From NCBI RefSeq assembly GCF_014196845.1, contig NZ_JACIEM010000001.1, positions 682,001 through 746,000 on the forward strand: DNA of 64,000 nucleotides, written 5' to 3'. The position numbers and the translations under genes are program-made. Shown here piece after piece: positions 50,451-62,550 of this stretch. Origin of the DNA: Aurantimonas endophytica. GTDB taxonomy: Bacteria > Pseudomonadota > Alphaproteobacteria > Rhizobiales > Rhizobiaceae. The notes under the pieces were generated by a model. It saw only the letters and a program-made list of their open reading frames with translations, did not search any database and had not been told where the DNA came from. How positions within the stretch are numbered: position 1 is the first letter of the stretch; every line of letters begins with the position of its first letter.

Positions 50451-50884
50451 ACCAGCCCATGAGCGCCGGCACCTTCGAGACGCGCGCCAACAGCCGCGAG
50501 GGCGAGCGGCCGCTCTGGCCGGCTTTGGTCAACGGCTTTCGCAGCCGCTGCCCGAACTGTGGAAAGGGCAAGCTCTTCAAGGGCTTCCTGAAGAGCGTTG
50601 ATTCTTGCTCCGAGTGTGGGCAGGAGATCCATCACCACCGCGCAGACGACCTGCCGCCCTACCTCACGATCTTCATCGTCGGCCACGTCGTCGTCGCCGG
50701 CTTCATGGCGCTGGACGAGACGGTCGCGTTGTCGATGTGGACGCAGCTGGCGATCTGGGTCCCGATCACGGTCGCGATGTCGCTGGCCCTGATGCAGCCG
50801 CTGAAGGGCGCAACGATCGCCCTGCAATGGTCGCTGCGCCTCGGCGGCTTCGGCGGCGAGGAAGACGCGGACCGGGTCGGGTGA
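50447..50884 (+). CDS. DUF983 membrane protein
   Basis: A 145-residue protein with an N-terminal zinc-ribbon-like pair of CxxC motifs (RCPNCGKGKLF and SCSECGQEI), two predicted membrane spans (about 74-92 and 99-118), and the family motif HHRADDLPPYLTI. DUF983 is widespread in alphaproteobacteria without known function. Coupled to rnr by a four-base overlap and to the NUDIX gene by GTGA. Confidence 0.9.
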   Translation: MNQPMSAGTFETRANSREGERPLWPALVNGFRSRCPNCGKGKLFKGFLKSVDSCSECGQEIHHHRADDLPPYLTIFIVGHVVVAGFMALDETVALSMWTQLAIWVPITVAMSLALMQPLKGATIALQWSLRLGGFGGEEDADRVG

Positions 50885-51636
50885 CCACGGAGGCGGCGCT
50901 GGAATCGCTCGAAGCCGAGCGTGCGCGCCTGAGCCTGATCCGCCCGAACGGGCCGCTTCTGCGGCCCCGCGATGCCGGCACGCTGATCGTCGTCGACCGA
51001 ACCGGGCCGATGCCTCGCCTGCTGATGGGCAGACGATCTCCCGGTCACGTCTTCATGCCCGGTCACTACGTCTTCCCTGGCGGCGGGGTCGACCCGGCGG
51101 ATCTGCGCCTTGCCGCATCGTTCGCGCTCTCCGACGACGCCGTGGGACGCCTCTGTGCCGGACCGCCGTCGCGCTTCGATCCGCGCCGCGCCACGGCCGT
51201 CGCGCTGGCGGCCATCAGGGAAACCTTCGAGGAGACCGGCACGATGGTGGGCGCGCCAGGATCCCTGGTCATCGGATCCGGCTACTGGCGGCCCTTCGCT
51301 GAGCGTGCGATTCGGCCGAGTCCGGAGATGCTGGTGCCGCTGGCTCGTGCGATCACCCCTCCCGGACCGCCGCGTCGATATGACACCCGCTTCTTTTGCG
51401 TCGATGCGACCGCCCTCGCCCACGGCCCTGTTTCGGAGACTCCGCCGACCGACGAACTCGAGGCCGTCGGCTGGTTCACACTCGACGAGATAAGGCAATT
51501 GCCGATCGCGACGATCACGCGGCGGGTGCTGGTCGACCTGGAGCAACGGCTCGCCAACGATTCCTGGCTGGACGCGTCGCGTCCAATGCCGTTCTACCGT
51601 GTGGTGCGCGGTCGGTTCGTCCGCGAATTGCTCTGA
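50881..51636 (+). CDS. NUDIX hydrolase
   Basis: A 251-residue NUDIX protein starting with GTG at 50881, overlapping the DUF983 stop. The N-terminal GTLIVVDRTG and VFPGGGVDPAD precede the Nudix box, whose core reads AAIRETFEETGTMVG. A C-terminal helical part (ITRRVLVDLEQRLAND) resembles the NUDT7/COG0494-type coenzyme A pyrophosphatase-like long forms. Substrate unknown. Part of the topA-rnr-DUF983-NUDIX run. Confidence 0.88.
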   Translation: MTTEAALESLEAERARLSLIRPNGPLLRPRDAGTLIVVDRTGPMPRLLMGRRSPGHVFMPGHYVFPGGGVDPADLRLAASFALSDDAVGRLCAGPPSRFDPRRATAVALAAIRETFEETGTMVGAPGSLVIGSGYWRPFAERAIRPSPEMLVPLARAITPPGPPRRYDTRFFCVDATALAHGPVSETPPTDELEAVGWFTLDEIRQLPIATITRRVLVDLEQRLANDSWLDASRPMPFYRVVRGRFVRELL

Positions 51637-51653
51637 ACGAGGGCCCACGGGCG

Positions 51654-52853
51654 ATGGACAAGTGGACGCCGGCCGACATCGTCGCCGAGGCAGAGGCGGA
51701 GATTACCGAGATCGACTGGATCGCGGCGGGCGCCGCGATCGCCTCGATCAGCGCTGTCGGTATCGCGCTCGGTCTCGGCCTGCCGCTGCTCAGCGTCATC
51801 CTCGAGCGACGCGGCATCTCGGCGACGATGATCGGTGCGAACACGGCGGTCGCTGGTGCGGCCTCGCTCCTGGCGGCCCCGCTGATCACGCCGATCGCGC
51901 GGGTGATCGGCGTGCGCGTCGCGATGCTCGCGGCCATCGTCCTCTGCGGCGTCTCGGCCATCGGCTTCTATCTGGCTACTGCTTTCTGGATGTGGTTCCC
52001 GCTGCGGCTGGTCTTCCACTTCTCGATCACCGCCCTGTTCGTCCTGTCCGAGTTCTGGATCAATGCGGCCGCGCCGCCCGGCAGGCGCGGTTTCATTCTC
52101 GGCATCTACGCCACCGTCCTTTCGCTCGGCTTTGCGGCCGGTCCGTGGATCTTCTCGCAGGTCGGCTCCAGCGGCTTCCTGCCCTTCGGGATCGGCGCCG
52201 GCGTGATCTTCGCCTCGGCCATCCCGCTGTTCTTCGCCTGGAATCGGCAGCCGCTTCTGGGAAAGCACCGGAGCGGCGCCTTCTGGCGCTTCATCTTCTC
52301 CGTTCCCACCGCCACCGGCGCCGTGCTGGTGTTCGGTGCGGTCGAGGCCGGCGGATTCGCGCTCTTCCCGATCTATGGCGAGCGCATCGGCTTCACCGAA
52401 GGGTCGGCGGCACTGCTGCTGACGGCAATCGGCCTCGGCAACGTCCTCATGCAGATCCCGATCGGTCTCGTATCGGACAAGGTCGCCGACCGGCGGACGC
52501 TGCTTTCGCTCTTCGCCTTCGTCGGACTGGCGGGAACGCTCTGCCTGCCGCTGCTCGCGGAAAACTGGTGGCTGATGGCGGGCGTCCTGTTCGTCTGGGG
52601 CGGCGTCGTAGCCGGCCTCTACACGGTCGGGCTGGCGCATCTCGGCTCGAAGCTCTCGGGCTCGGAACTCGCCTCCGCCAACGCCGCCTTCATCTTCTGC
52701 TATTCGGCGGGCATGCTGATCGGCCCCCAGGCGATCGGCTCCTCGATGGACCTCTTCGGCAATAACGGCTTCTCCTGGGCTCTCGCCGTGTTCTTCACCG
52801 CGTACCTGCTGCTGACGCTTGCTCGCCTCGCCAATAGCCGTTACCGCACTTGA
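51654..52853 (+). CDS. Major facilitator superfamily transporter
   Basis: A 399-residue membrane protein with about twelve spans. The MFS loop motif appears as GVRVAM after span two and as LVSDKVADRRTLLSL between spans eight and nine. Resembles the YcaD/UMF-type alphaproteobacterial MFS proteins. The N-terminus (first 25 residues) is acidic and cytosolic. Substrate not predictable. Start ATG 51654 with ACGAGGGCCC 12 bases before; 17 bases after the NUDIX stop. Confidence 0.88.
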   Translation: MDKWTPADIVAEAEAEITEIDWIAAGAAIASISAVGIALGLGLPLLSVILERRGISATMIGANTAVAGAASLLAAPLITPIARVIGVRVAMLAAIVLCGVSAIGFYLATAFWMWFPLRLVFHFSITALFVLSEFWINAAAPPGRRGFILGIYATVLSLGFAAGPWIFSQVGSSGFLPFGIGAGVIFASAIPLFFAWNRQPLLGKHRSGAFWRFIFSVPTATGAVLVFGAVEAGGFALFPIYGERIGFTEGSAALLLTAIGLGNVLMQIPIGLVSDKVADRRTLLSLFAFVGLAGTLCLPLLAENWWLMAGVLFVWGGVVAGLYTVGLAHLGSKLSGSELASANAAFIFCYSAGMLIGPQAIGSSMDLFGNNGFSWALAVFFTAYLLLTLARLANSRYRT

Positions 52854-53044
52854 CTTGGCGGCGCGCGTGGCTATGGTCCCGCTGAAATCCGCCGGCGCGT
52901 CGCGACGGCGCATTGGCGCGTGGCGCGCCCGCCGTATCTGCGGCGCGCGCACGGGTCGACAGAAGTTTTCAGCCGCGCTTTCGGCAAACGGGCGGGACCT
53001 TGGGGTCCAGTCGGCGCGGCGCGCATCAGCGAACGGACAGGGCG

Positions 53045-53212
53045 ATGGCCAAGGCAACGACGATCAAGATCAAGCTCCTCTCGACGGCCGACACCGGCTT
53101 CTTCTACGTGACGAAGAAGAACAGCCGTACGATGACCGACAAGATGACCAAGACGAAGTACGACCCGATCGCGCGCAAGCACGTCGAGTTCAAGGAAGCC
53201 AAGATCAAGTAG
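53045..53212 (+). CDS. rpmG: 50S ribosomal protein L33 (zinc-free form)
   Basis: A 55-residue ribosomal protein: [20 protein letters not shown], then [13 protein letters not shown]. It has no cysteines, so it is the zinc-independent (C-minus) form. Start at 53045, preceded by GGACAGGGCG. The frame is open further upstream but the extension is not L33. A good terminator follows at once. Confidence 0.97.
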   Translation: MAKATTIKIKLLSTADTGFFYVTKKNSRTMTDKMTKTKYDPIARKHVEFKEAKIK

Positions 53213-53237
53213 GGCCTCTTTCGTCTGCCAGATCATG

Positions 53238-53268
53238 GCGCCGCTCCGGCAACGGGGCGGCGCTTTTT
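53238..53268 (+). terminator. Rho-independent terminator of rpmG
   Basis: GCGCCGCTCCG-GCAA-CGGGGCGGCGC followed by TTTTT. The stem is 11 bp with one T-G wobble and the loop is GCAA; it begins 26 bases after the rpmG stop. Confidence 0.9.
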
Positions 53269-53681
53269 CGTGCGCCGACGATGGAGCAGGCGTTGCCTTT
53301 GAGCCGGTTCGGCGGCAGCAGGCGACGCACCGGGTCTGGGCGTGGCCATCGGGCGCCATGGCACAGGGCGATGCGTCGTTGGTCGGGAAGGCAGTCCCAC
53401 GCTCCAGCAGGGTGGAGCGAAATGGCCGGCCGGCCTCATTGCGACGGTACGAGGAAACCGTCATTGCATGAAGCCGACCGGCCCCCCACGGGACCCAGGA
53501 GATGCGGCGGACCTGAGCATTCCATGGGGTAGCTGTGAAGATCAGGGGATGGACCTTGACCTCCGATTTCGAGTGACACTCGCCCAGAACCGAATCGAAT
53601 GCAACGAGATTGGTCGCTCTGTCGTGTGAACTTTAATTAATGGTTAAGGACGTTTCAGCGCGCCCAATCCGTGGGTGAGGC
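53269..53681. other. 413-base intergenic region between rpmG terminator and pleD 3' end
   Basis: No convincing gene is present; short open frames on both strands lack ribosome sites and conserved look. The last 50 bases are AT-rich and contain TTAA-TTAATGG-TTAA at 53633-53647, an exact match to the CtrA consensus TTAA-N7-TTAA. Both flanking genes point toward this region, so a conventional promoter role would require an unannotated transcript. Confidence 0.5.
53633..53647. promoter_or_regulatory. Exact CtrA-consensus site downstream of pleD
   Basis: TTAATTAATGGTTAA fits TTAA-N7-TTAA in all eight fixed positions. It is 34 bases past the pleD stop on the minus strand. CtrA is the cell-cycle master regulator whose activity PleD/DivK-pathway proteins help set, which makes the location curious, but no start codon lies suitably downstream. 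Confidence 0.35.
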
Positions 53682-55049
53682 TCAGGCGGCGTCGCGGACT
53701 TCCACGCGGTTGCGCCCTGCCCGCTTGGCGGCGTAGAGCGCGGCATCCGCCCGCTTCAGCAGCGACAGGTTGTCGTCGCTGCCGGGCTCGAAGACCGCCA
53801 GCCCTTCGCTGACTGTGACCGTGATCGCCTTGCCATCGACGATGAAGGGCCTTTCGCAGACGCTCTGGCGGATGCGCTCGGCAATGCCGACCGCAGTGTT
53901 GGCGTCTGCCTCGATCATCAGTATGGCAAATTCTTCGCCACCGAAGCGGCAGGCAAGGTCGCTGGAGCGCAGGCACTGCGACAGGCGCGTGGCGAACTCC
54001 TTGAGCACGCGGTCGCCGGCGTCGTGTCCCCAATTGTCGTTGATACGCTTGAAATGGTCGATATCGGCCATCAGCAGGGCAAAGCCGACGCCGTTGTGCT
54101 GCGCTGCGGCCACGGCCCGCGCCATGTGGGTTTCTAGGAACCGCCGGTTGTGCAGACCGGTGAGCGGATCGGACACGGCGAGCTGGATGGTCCGCTGGAC
54201 AGAGTTGCGCAGCCCGTCGTCGTAGCGCTTGCGCCGGATCTGCGTCCTGACCCGGGCGACGAGTTCGTTGCGGTCGATCGGCCGGTGGATGTAGTCGTTG
54301 CCGCCGAGTTCGAGGGCACGCGCCAGTTTCTCCTCGTCGTCCGGTCGCGCGCTGGCGAGGATCGGAGTCAGCCGGCTGGCTTCGTTGGAGCGTAGCTGCG
54401 AGATCAGCCGCAGCGGATCGACCCCCTTGCCGTCCATGTCGATCAGCAGAACGTCCGCCAGGCCTGCGGCGGCGGCATCGCCGAACCCCGCGACGTCATC
54501 GATGATGCCGACGGATGCTACGCCCCTCAGATGCCGGCGGACGCGCTGCCCGTGCTCGGCCGATTCGCTGAACAGCAGCACGTGCGGCGGCGGCTCAAGG
54601 AGGTCGGGCCGGAAGTGCGTATCGGCGGCCATCAGGCTGACCGCGGTCTCGGCGCGGCGACGCAGCTCGTCGGTGACGAATTTCAGCCTCGTCAGGCTGC
54701 GGACCCGCGAGAACAGCGCAAGGTCGCGCACCGGCTTGGTCAGGAAGTCGTCGGCGCCTGCCTCGAGCCCGGTCAGCCGGTCGGATGCCTGGTCGAGAGC
54801 AGTGATCAGAACGACCGGCAGATGCGCCGTGCGGGGATCGGCCTTCAGCCGGCGACAGACCTCGAAACCGTCCATTTCGGGCATCATCACGTCAAGGAGC
54901 ACGAGGTCGACGGTTTCGGTCTGGCAGATCCGCAGTGCATCGGGACCATTCGTGGCGGTGACGACCTGATAGTATTCCGCCGTCAGACGCGCATCGAGGA
55001 GCTTCAGGTTCAGCTCGACGTCGTCGACGAGGAGAATACGGGCCGTCAT
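53682..55049 (-). CDS. pleD: Diguanylate cyclase response regulator PleD
   Basis: A 455-residue REC-REC-GGDEF protein that makes cyclic di-GMP in polar development. The first receiver domain has acidic D9/D10 and phosphoacceptor D53 (VLLDVMMPEMDG). The second receiver (about 155-285) has lost the N-terminal acidic pocket and is an adaptor. The GGDEF domain has the active motif FGGEEFAIL with the inhibitory RxxD site RSSD five residues before it. Follows divK by eight bases on the same strand. Confidence 0.97.
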   Translation of the reverse strand: MTARILLVDDVELNLKLLDARLTAEYYQVVTATNGPDALRICQTETVDLVLLDVMMPEMDGFEVCRRLKADPRTAHLPVVLITALDQASDRLTGLEAGADDFLTKPVRDLALFSRVRSLTRLKFVTDELRRRAETAVSLMAADTHFRPDLLEPPPHVLLFSESAEHGQRVRRHLRGVASVGIIDDVAGFGDAAAAGLADVLLIDMDGKGVDPLRLISQLRSNEASRLTPILASARPDDEEKLARALELGGNDYIHRPIDRNELVARVRTQIRRKRYDDGLRNSVQRTIQLAVSDPLTGLHNRRFLETHMARAVAAAQHNGVGFALLMADIDHFKRINDNWGHDAGDRVLKEFATRLSQCLRSSDLACRFGGEEFAILMIEADANTAVGIAERIRQSVCERPFIVDGKAITVTVSEGLAVFEPGSDDNLSLLKRADAALYAAKRAGRNRVEVRDAA

Positions 55050-55057
55050 CGCAGATC

Positions 55058-55429
55058 TCAGCTCTCACCCAGGAACGAACGGATCGTCTCGATGAACTTC
55101 ACCACCGAGATGGGCTTGGAGATGTAGGCTTCGCAGCCCCCCTGGCGGATCCGCTCCTCGTCGCCCTTCATGGCGAAGGCCGTGACGGCGATGATCGGGA
55201 TCTTGAACAGCTCCGGATCGCTTTTCAGCTGGCGCGTGACATCCAGCCCCGAGATTTCGGGGAGCTGGATATCCATGAGGATCAGGTCGGGCCTGTGCTC
55301 CCGTGCCAGGTCGACAGCGGTCAGGCCGCTGCGCGTCTGCACCGTCGCGTAGCCGTGCGCCTCGATGAGGTCACGGAAGAGCTTCATGTTGAGCTCGTTG
55401 TCTTCGACGATCATCACGGTCTTGGCCAT
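55058..55429 (-). CDS. divK: Single-domain response regulator DivK
   Basis: Cell-cycle response regulator of 123 residues, a lone receiver domain. Acidic pocket E9-D10, phosphoacceptor D53 ([13 protein letters not shown]), T83 and K105 (YISKPIS) are present. DivK is phosphorylated by PleC/DivJ-type kinases and acts through CckA on CtrA. Start ATG 55429 preceded by GAGGAGTGCCCG. Co-transcribed with pleD. Confidence 0.97.
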   Translation of the reverse strand: MAKTVMIVEDNELNMKLFRDLIEAHGYATVQTRSGLTAVDLAREHRPDLILMDIQLPEISGLDVTRQLKSDPELFKIPIIAVTAFAMKGDEERIRQGGCEAYISKPISVVKFIETIRSFLGES

Positions 55430-55504
55430 CGGGCACTCCTCGCCTCGACCCTCACATGGTCTTCGGCTATCCAGGGTCTCTTCTAGCGGAAACTGATTTA
55501 AGAA

Positions 55505-55852
55505 GTGGGAATCGATCGGTTGCGGTCTCTTAACGATAACAATCGGTTACGCGGCGCTTCCCGACCAGCCTCAATTAGTCGCGAGGATGCTGATTCCGTT
55601 GCGGTTCAGGCACTTGGCTTCATCGCCGCGGACCGCCCCCTGCTCGACCGCTTCCTGGCCGTGACCGGCATCAACGTCGCCGAGCTGCGCGCCGCCGCCG
55701 CGACTCCGGGTTTCCTGGCGGGCGTGCTGGACTTCGTTCTCGCGCACGAGCCGACGCTCATGGCGTTCGCCGCCGACCAGTCGCTCGACCCCGCCCGCGT
55801 GGCCGCCGCGCGCGAGGCCCTTGCCGACAGCTTCGGCGTGCCGTCCCGATGA
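55505..55852 (+). CDS. DUF3572 domain protein
   Basis: A protein of up to 115 residues with the DUF3572 core: [40 protein letters not shown] and [15 protein letters not shown]. The start is uncertain: the frame has no ATG before the core, and the GTG at 55505 is the first possible codon with only a weak ribosome site; TTG at 55520 is another option. Divergent from divK. Function unknown; the family is confined mostly to alphaproteobacteria and commonly sits next to divK. Confidence 0.8.
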   Translation: MGIDRLRSLNDNNRLRGASRPASISREDADSVAVQALGFIAADRPLLDRFLAVTGINVAELRAAAATPGFLAGVLDFVLAHEPTLMAFAADQSLDPARVAAAREALADSFGVPSR

Positions 55853-56532
55853 GCCGTCGCAGCGTAACGGAAGGACCGCGAGTCGACGAGCTCTCGCAGG
55901 CACACAAGGCGCTGCTTGTCCTCGACATCGACGAGGTGGTTCTGGAGTTCATCGCGCCGTTCCAGGAGCTCCTGGCCGAGTATGGAGCACGCTTGCAGGC
56001 CGACAGCTTCCGGCTGACCGGCAATGTCCGCTCGCTCTCGACCGGCGCGGCGCTGAGTGGCTCCGAACTCGACCAAGTCACGATGCGGCTCTACGAGGAC
56101 CAGGAGGCGCGCCAGAAGGTCGTGCAAGGCGCGGCCGAATCGCTCGGGCGTCTCGCCGGCATGGCCGACATCGTCTTCCTCACCGCCATGACGCCCTCGT
56201 TCTATCCCCGCCGTCGGACGCTGCTCGATCGCGAGGGGCTCACCTTCCCGATGATTGCGACGGAGCGCTCCAAGGGTGCCGTCGTCGCCGAGCTCGGGGC
56301 GCGTTGGGACGGCCCGCTGATCTTCGCCGACGACCTGCCGCCCAATCTCGTCTCGGTGCAGCGCAGCTATCCGGCTGCCCACCTGATCCATCTGATGGCG
56401 AACGAAGCCTTTCGCCCGCATCTGCCGCCGCTGCCGAACGGTGCCCTCGCCGCCGCCGACTGGGGTGAGGCCGAATCGTTGATCCTCGCGATCCTCGACG
56501 GCAAACCGGCCCGGACCCGCGGCGCCGCATAG
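55849..56532 (+). CDS. HAD superfamily-like protein
   Basis: A 227-residue protein with HAD hydrolase features: motif I region LLVLDIDEVVLEF (DxD), motif II-like FLTAMTPSFYPRR, and the acidic motif IFADDLPPNLVSV. Substrate unknown; probably cytosolic, no signal peptide or membrane span. The ATG overlaps the DUF3572 stop by four bases, suggesting co-translation. I infer phosphatase-like activity from the fold only. Confidence 0.78.
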   Translation: MSRRSVTEGPRVDELSQAHKALLVLDIDEVVLEFIAPFQELLAEYGARLQADSFRLTGNVRSLSTGAALSGSELDQVTMRLYEDQEARQKVVQGAAESLGRLAGMADIVFLTAMTPSFYPRRRTLLDREGLTFPMIATERSKGAVVAELGARWDGPLIFADDLPPNLVSVQRSYPAAHLIHLMANEAFRPHLPPLPNGALAAADWGEAESLILAILDGKPARTRGAA

Positions 56533-56610
56533 CAGCGCTGCCCTCGCCGCGATTTCCCTCCGGAGGCGGCTGGGCTATCCTGCCGGCCAGCAACTCGCCC
56601 CGAGTCGACC

Positions 56611-57957
56611 ATGTCCGCCCCATCCCCCTTGCGCTTCTGCCGGGACTGCCTCGTCCGCCAGGGCGCGGTCGGAAGGCGCTGCATGTCCTGCGGCAGCCCG
56701 CGGGTCGCGGATCACTCGGAACTCGCCGATCTCGCCATCGCCCATCTCGACTGCGACGCATTCTATGCCAGCGTCGAGAAGCGCGATCGGCCGGAATTGC
56801 TGCACCGGCCGGTGATCATCGGCGGCGGCCAGCGCGGCGTCGTCTCGACCGCCTGCTACATCGCCCGCATCCGCGGCGTGCGCTCCGCCATGCCGATGTT
56901 CAAGGCACTTAAGCTCTGCCCAGACGCCGTAGTGCTATCGCCCGACATGGCGAAATATGCCGGCGTCGGCCGCGAAGTCCGGGCGATGATGCTGGCGGTC
57001 ACGCCGCTGGTCGAGCCACTGTCGATCGACGAGGCGTTTCTCGACCTGTCCGGAACGGAGCGCCTGCATGGCGAGCCCGCGGCGATGACGCTCGCCCGCC
57101 TCGCCGCCCGCGTCGAGAAAGAGCTCGGGATCACCGTCTCGATCGGCCTCTCGCACAACAAGTTTCTCGCCAAGGTCGCGAGCGATCTCGAGAAGCCGCG
57201 CGGCTTCTCGGTGATCGGCCGGCAGGAGACCCTCGCCTTCCTTGCCGACAAGCCGGTGACGAAGATCTGGGGCGTCGGCGGCGCCATGGAGCGCTCGCTC
57301 GCCGGCGACGGCATCACCAGCATCGGCCAGTTGCAGACCATGGACGAGGCCGGACTGATGCGGCGCTACGGCCAGATGGGCCAACGCCTGTATCGGCTGT
57401 CGCGCGGCATCGACACGCGCAAGGTCGATCCGAGCAGCGAGATGAAGAGCATCTCCGCGGAGACCACCTTCAACAGCGACCTGTCCGCCGCCGCCGACCT
57501 GGTGCCGCTGTTGCGCGCCCTCAGCGAAAAGGTGGCGCGGCGCCTGAAGGCGACGGACCTTTCGGCGACGACGATCGTCCTGAAACTGAAGAGCGCTGAC
57601 TTCCGTATCCGGACGCGCAACTTCAAGCTCGGCCAGCCGACCCGCCTTGCCGACCGGATCTTCGCCACCGGCCGGATGCTGCTGGAAAAGGAGATCGACG
57701 GCACCAGATTCCGGCTGATCGGCATCGGCTGCTCCGATTTCCACCCTGCAGTAATGGCCGACCCCGACGATCTCGTCGATCCGGGCGCCGCCAAGCGCGC
57801 CAAGGCGGAAGCGGCGCTCGACCGTCTTCGCGACCGCTTCGGCCAAAGCGCCATCGAGACCGGCTACACATTCGGCCGGACGGCACGAAAGCACGTCGCG
57901 ACCTCGGGCACCTATCGCTCGAAGCCCGTCGAAGTGCCGGACGACGACGTGGATTGA
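56611..57957 (+). CDS. dinB: DNA polymerase IV (Y family) with N-terminal zinc-finger-like extension
   Basis: Translesion polymerase of 448 residues, about 90 longer than E. coli DinB. The first 30 residues hold two CxxC motifs ([15 protein letters not shown]), probably a zinc knuckle, typical for alphaproteobacterial DinB. Catalytic acids lie in [12 protein letters not shown] and [13 protein letters not shown]; the finger region reads [13 protein letters not shown] rather than the usual YEAR. The little finger domain and an acidic tail (EVPDDDVD) complete it. No canonical beta-clamp motif was obvious, and no LexA box is seen in the 78-base upstream gap. Confidence 0.94.
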   Translation: MSAPSPLRFCRDCLVRQGAVGRRCMSCGSPRVADHSELADLAIAHLDCDAFYASVEKRDRPELLHRPVIIGGGQRGVVSTACYIARIRGVRSAMPMFKALKLCPDAVVLSPDMAKYAGVGREVRAMMLAVTPLVEPLSIDEAFLDLSGTERLHGEPAAMTLARLAARVEKELGITVSIGLSHNKFLAKVASDLEKPRGFSVIGRQETLAFLADKPVTKIWGVGGAMERSLAGDGITSIGQLQTMDEAGLMRRYGQMGQRLYRLSRGIDTRKVDPSSEMKSISAETTFNSDLSAAADLVPLLRALSEKVARRLKATDLSATTIVLKLKSADFRIRTRNFKLGQPTRLADRIFATGRMLLEKEIDGTRFRLIGIGCSDFHPAVMADPDDLVDPGAAKRAKAEAALDRLRDRFGQSAIETGYTFGRTARKHVATSGTYRSKPVEVPDDDVD

Positions 57958-58006
57958 CGCCTGGCGGCGCGGCCCAAACCGTCCCGCGTCCTCGGAATGA
58001 CTGCGC

Positions 58007-61477
<3,471 letters not shown>

Positions 61478-61612
61478 CCGGTTGCTCCTGGGTCATCGAG
61501 ACTACCCGGCGGCGTACCGAGGAGCCCGCTGCGGCATTGGTGTCAGCAGTCCTACCCGCTCAACCTTCGGCCGGTAAGAGTGGCGGCCAACCCGTCCCCA
61601 GGAAAGCGGCGA

Positions 61613-61699
61613 TCAGACGGCGTGGACGAGAAGCGTCAGGCTGAACACGAAACCGGACATGACGACCAGCGACAGGAGATCCTTGGCGAAATCGAGCAT
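61613..61699 (-). CDS. 28-residue single-span membrane protein under LexA-type control
   Basis: A short ORF with protein sequence MLDFAKDLLSLVVMSGFVFS, then LTLLVHAV. The N-terminal seven residues are charged and residues 8-25 are one hydrophobic span. A clear ribosome site (GAGAGGGAACGAAG) precedes the ATG at 61697-61699. Upstream lie an exact LexA box (61722-61736) and a TTGACA -35 hexamer. Size, single span and SOS control match the design of Caulobacter SidA (29 residues), an SOS-induced inhibitor of late division proteins; I see no residue-level evidence of homology. It could instead be a leader-like ORF for dnaE, 135 bases further on. Confidence 0.7.
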   Translation of the reverse strand: MLDFAKDLLSLVVMSGFVFSLTLLVHAV

Positions 61700-61721
61700 C
61701 TTCGTTCCCTCTCTGTTCTAT

Positions 61722-61736
61722 GTTCGTGATTTGTTC
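61722..61736 (-). promoter_or_regulatory. LexA (SOS) box, alphaproteobacterial type
   Basis: GTTC-GTGATTT-GTTC (GAAC-N7-GAAC on the minus strand) fits exactly the direct-repeat LexA consensus of alphaproteobacteria. A further GTTC sits three bases away (61715-61718). The box covers the expected -10 region of the promoter for the 28-residue protein and dnaE, the standard place for repression. Confidence 0.8.
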
Positions 61737-61757
61737 CTATCCTAGCGGAAATGTCAA
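61729..61757 (-). promoter_or_regulatory. Promoter for small membrane protein (and possibly dnaE)
   Basis: On the minus strand a perfect TTGACA (61752-61757) is followed after 17 bases by ACAAAT (61729-61734) as a plausible -10. Transcription would begin near 61722, giving a leader of about 23 bases to the small ORF. The LexA box overlaps the -10. Confidence 0.6.
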
Positions 61758-61758
61758 G

Positions 61759-61787
61759 CGCCGGGCGCGAAAAGGCGCCGCCCGGCG
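61759..61787 (-). terminator. Hairpin between lolD and LexA-controlled promoter
   Basis: CGCCGGGCG-11-CGCCCGGCG forms a perfect 9-bp GC stem, 68 bases after the lolD stop and directly before the TTGACA hexamer. It lacks a following T-run, so it may separate the lol transcript from the downstream unit only partly, or act through Rho. Confidence 0.45.
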
Positions 61788-61854
61788 AGAGGCAGGATTT
61801 TCTTCGAGGGATTTCTTGCGCCGGCAACCCCGGCAGCGCCTGGGGACGCAGGCT

Positions 61855-62550
61855 TCAGCCGAACCGGTGGGGCACGATCCGCCCCTGCTCGATCGTGATG
61901 GAGCGGTCCATCCGGGCAGCCAGCTCATGGTTGTGGGTCGCGATCAGTGCCGCGACCCCCGACTGGCGGACCAGCGCGGTGAGTGCGTCGAAGACGTAGC
62001 CCGCCGTCGTTGGATCGAGATTGCCGGTCGGCTCGTCAGCGAGCAGGACATGCGGCGAATTGGCAACCGCCCGGGCGATCGCCACGCGCTGCTGCTCGCC
62101 GCCGGAAAGTTCGGCGGGGCGGTGCAAGGCGCGCTTGCCGATCCGCATGTAGTCGAGGAGCTCCTGCGCCCGAAGCTGCGCGTCGCTGCGACCGAGGCCG
62201 AGAATCATCTGCGGCAGCATGACGTTCTCGATGGCTGAGAACTCCGGCAACAGGTGGTGGAACTGGTAGACGAAGCCGATCGACCGGCGCCGCATCTGGG
62301 TCCGACGATCATCGCCCAGACTGCCGCACGCCTCGCCACCGACATACACCTCGCCGGTGTCGGGCCGCTCGAGCAGGCCGGCAATGTGCAGGAGGGTCGA
62401 CTTGCCGGCGCCGGACGGCGCGACGAGCGCGATCATCTCGCCAGCGCGGACCTCCACCTCGGCGCCGTCGAGGATGGTGAGCTTGCCCTCGCCCTCCTTG
62501 AAATGCCGACCGACCGCTTCGAGCCGCAGCGCAACGTTGTCCGTCATCAT
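61855..62550 (-). CDS. lolD: Lipoprotein-releasing system ATPase LolD
   Basis: ABC ATPase powering release of outer-membrane lipoproteins from the inner membrane; 231 residues. Walker [14 protein letters not shown]-loop [12 protein letters not shown], signature [14 protein letters not shown], Walker [14 protein letters not shown], and the H-loop in IATHNHEL. Its start overlaps the lolC stop by four bases. Confidence 0.96.
   Translation of the reverse strand: MMTDNVALRLEAVGRHFKEGEGKLTILDGAEVEVRAGEMIALVAPSGAGKSTLLHIAGLLERPDTGEVYVGGEACGSLGDDRRTQMRRRSIGFVYQFHHLLPEFSAIENVMLPQMILGLGRSDAQLRAQELLDYMRIGKRALHRPAELSGGEQQRVAIARAVANSPHVLLADEPTGNLDPTTAGYVFDALTALVRQSGVAALIATHNHELAARMDRSITIEQGRIVPHRFG

Noticed and set aside
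53342-53629. 95-codon plus-strand frame in the rpmG-pleD gap
   Set aside because: No ribosome site, mixed composition and no recognisable domain; treated as non-coding.
56533-56610. LexA box in front of dinB
   Set aside because: No GTTC-N7-GTTC direct repeat is found in the 78-base gap, so SOS control of this dinB is not supported here.
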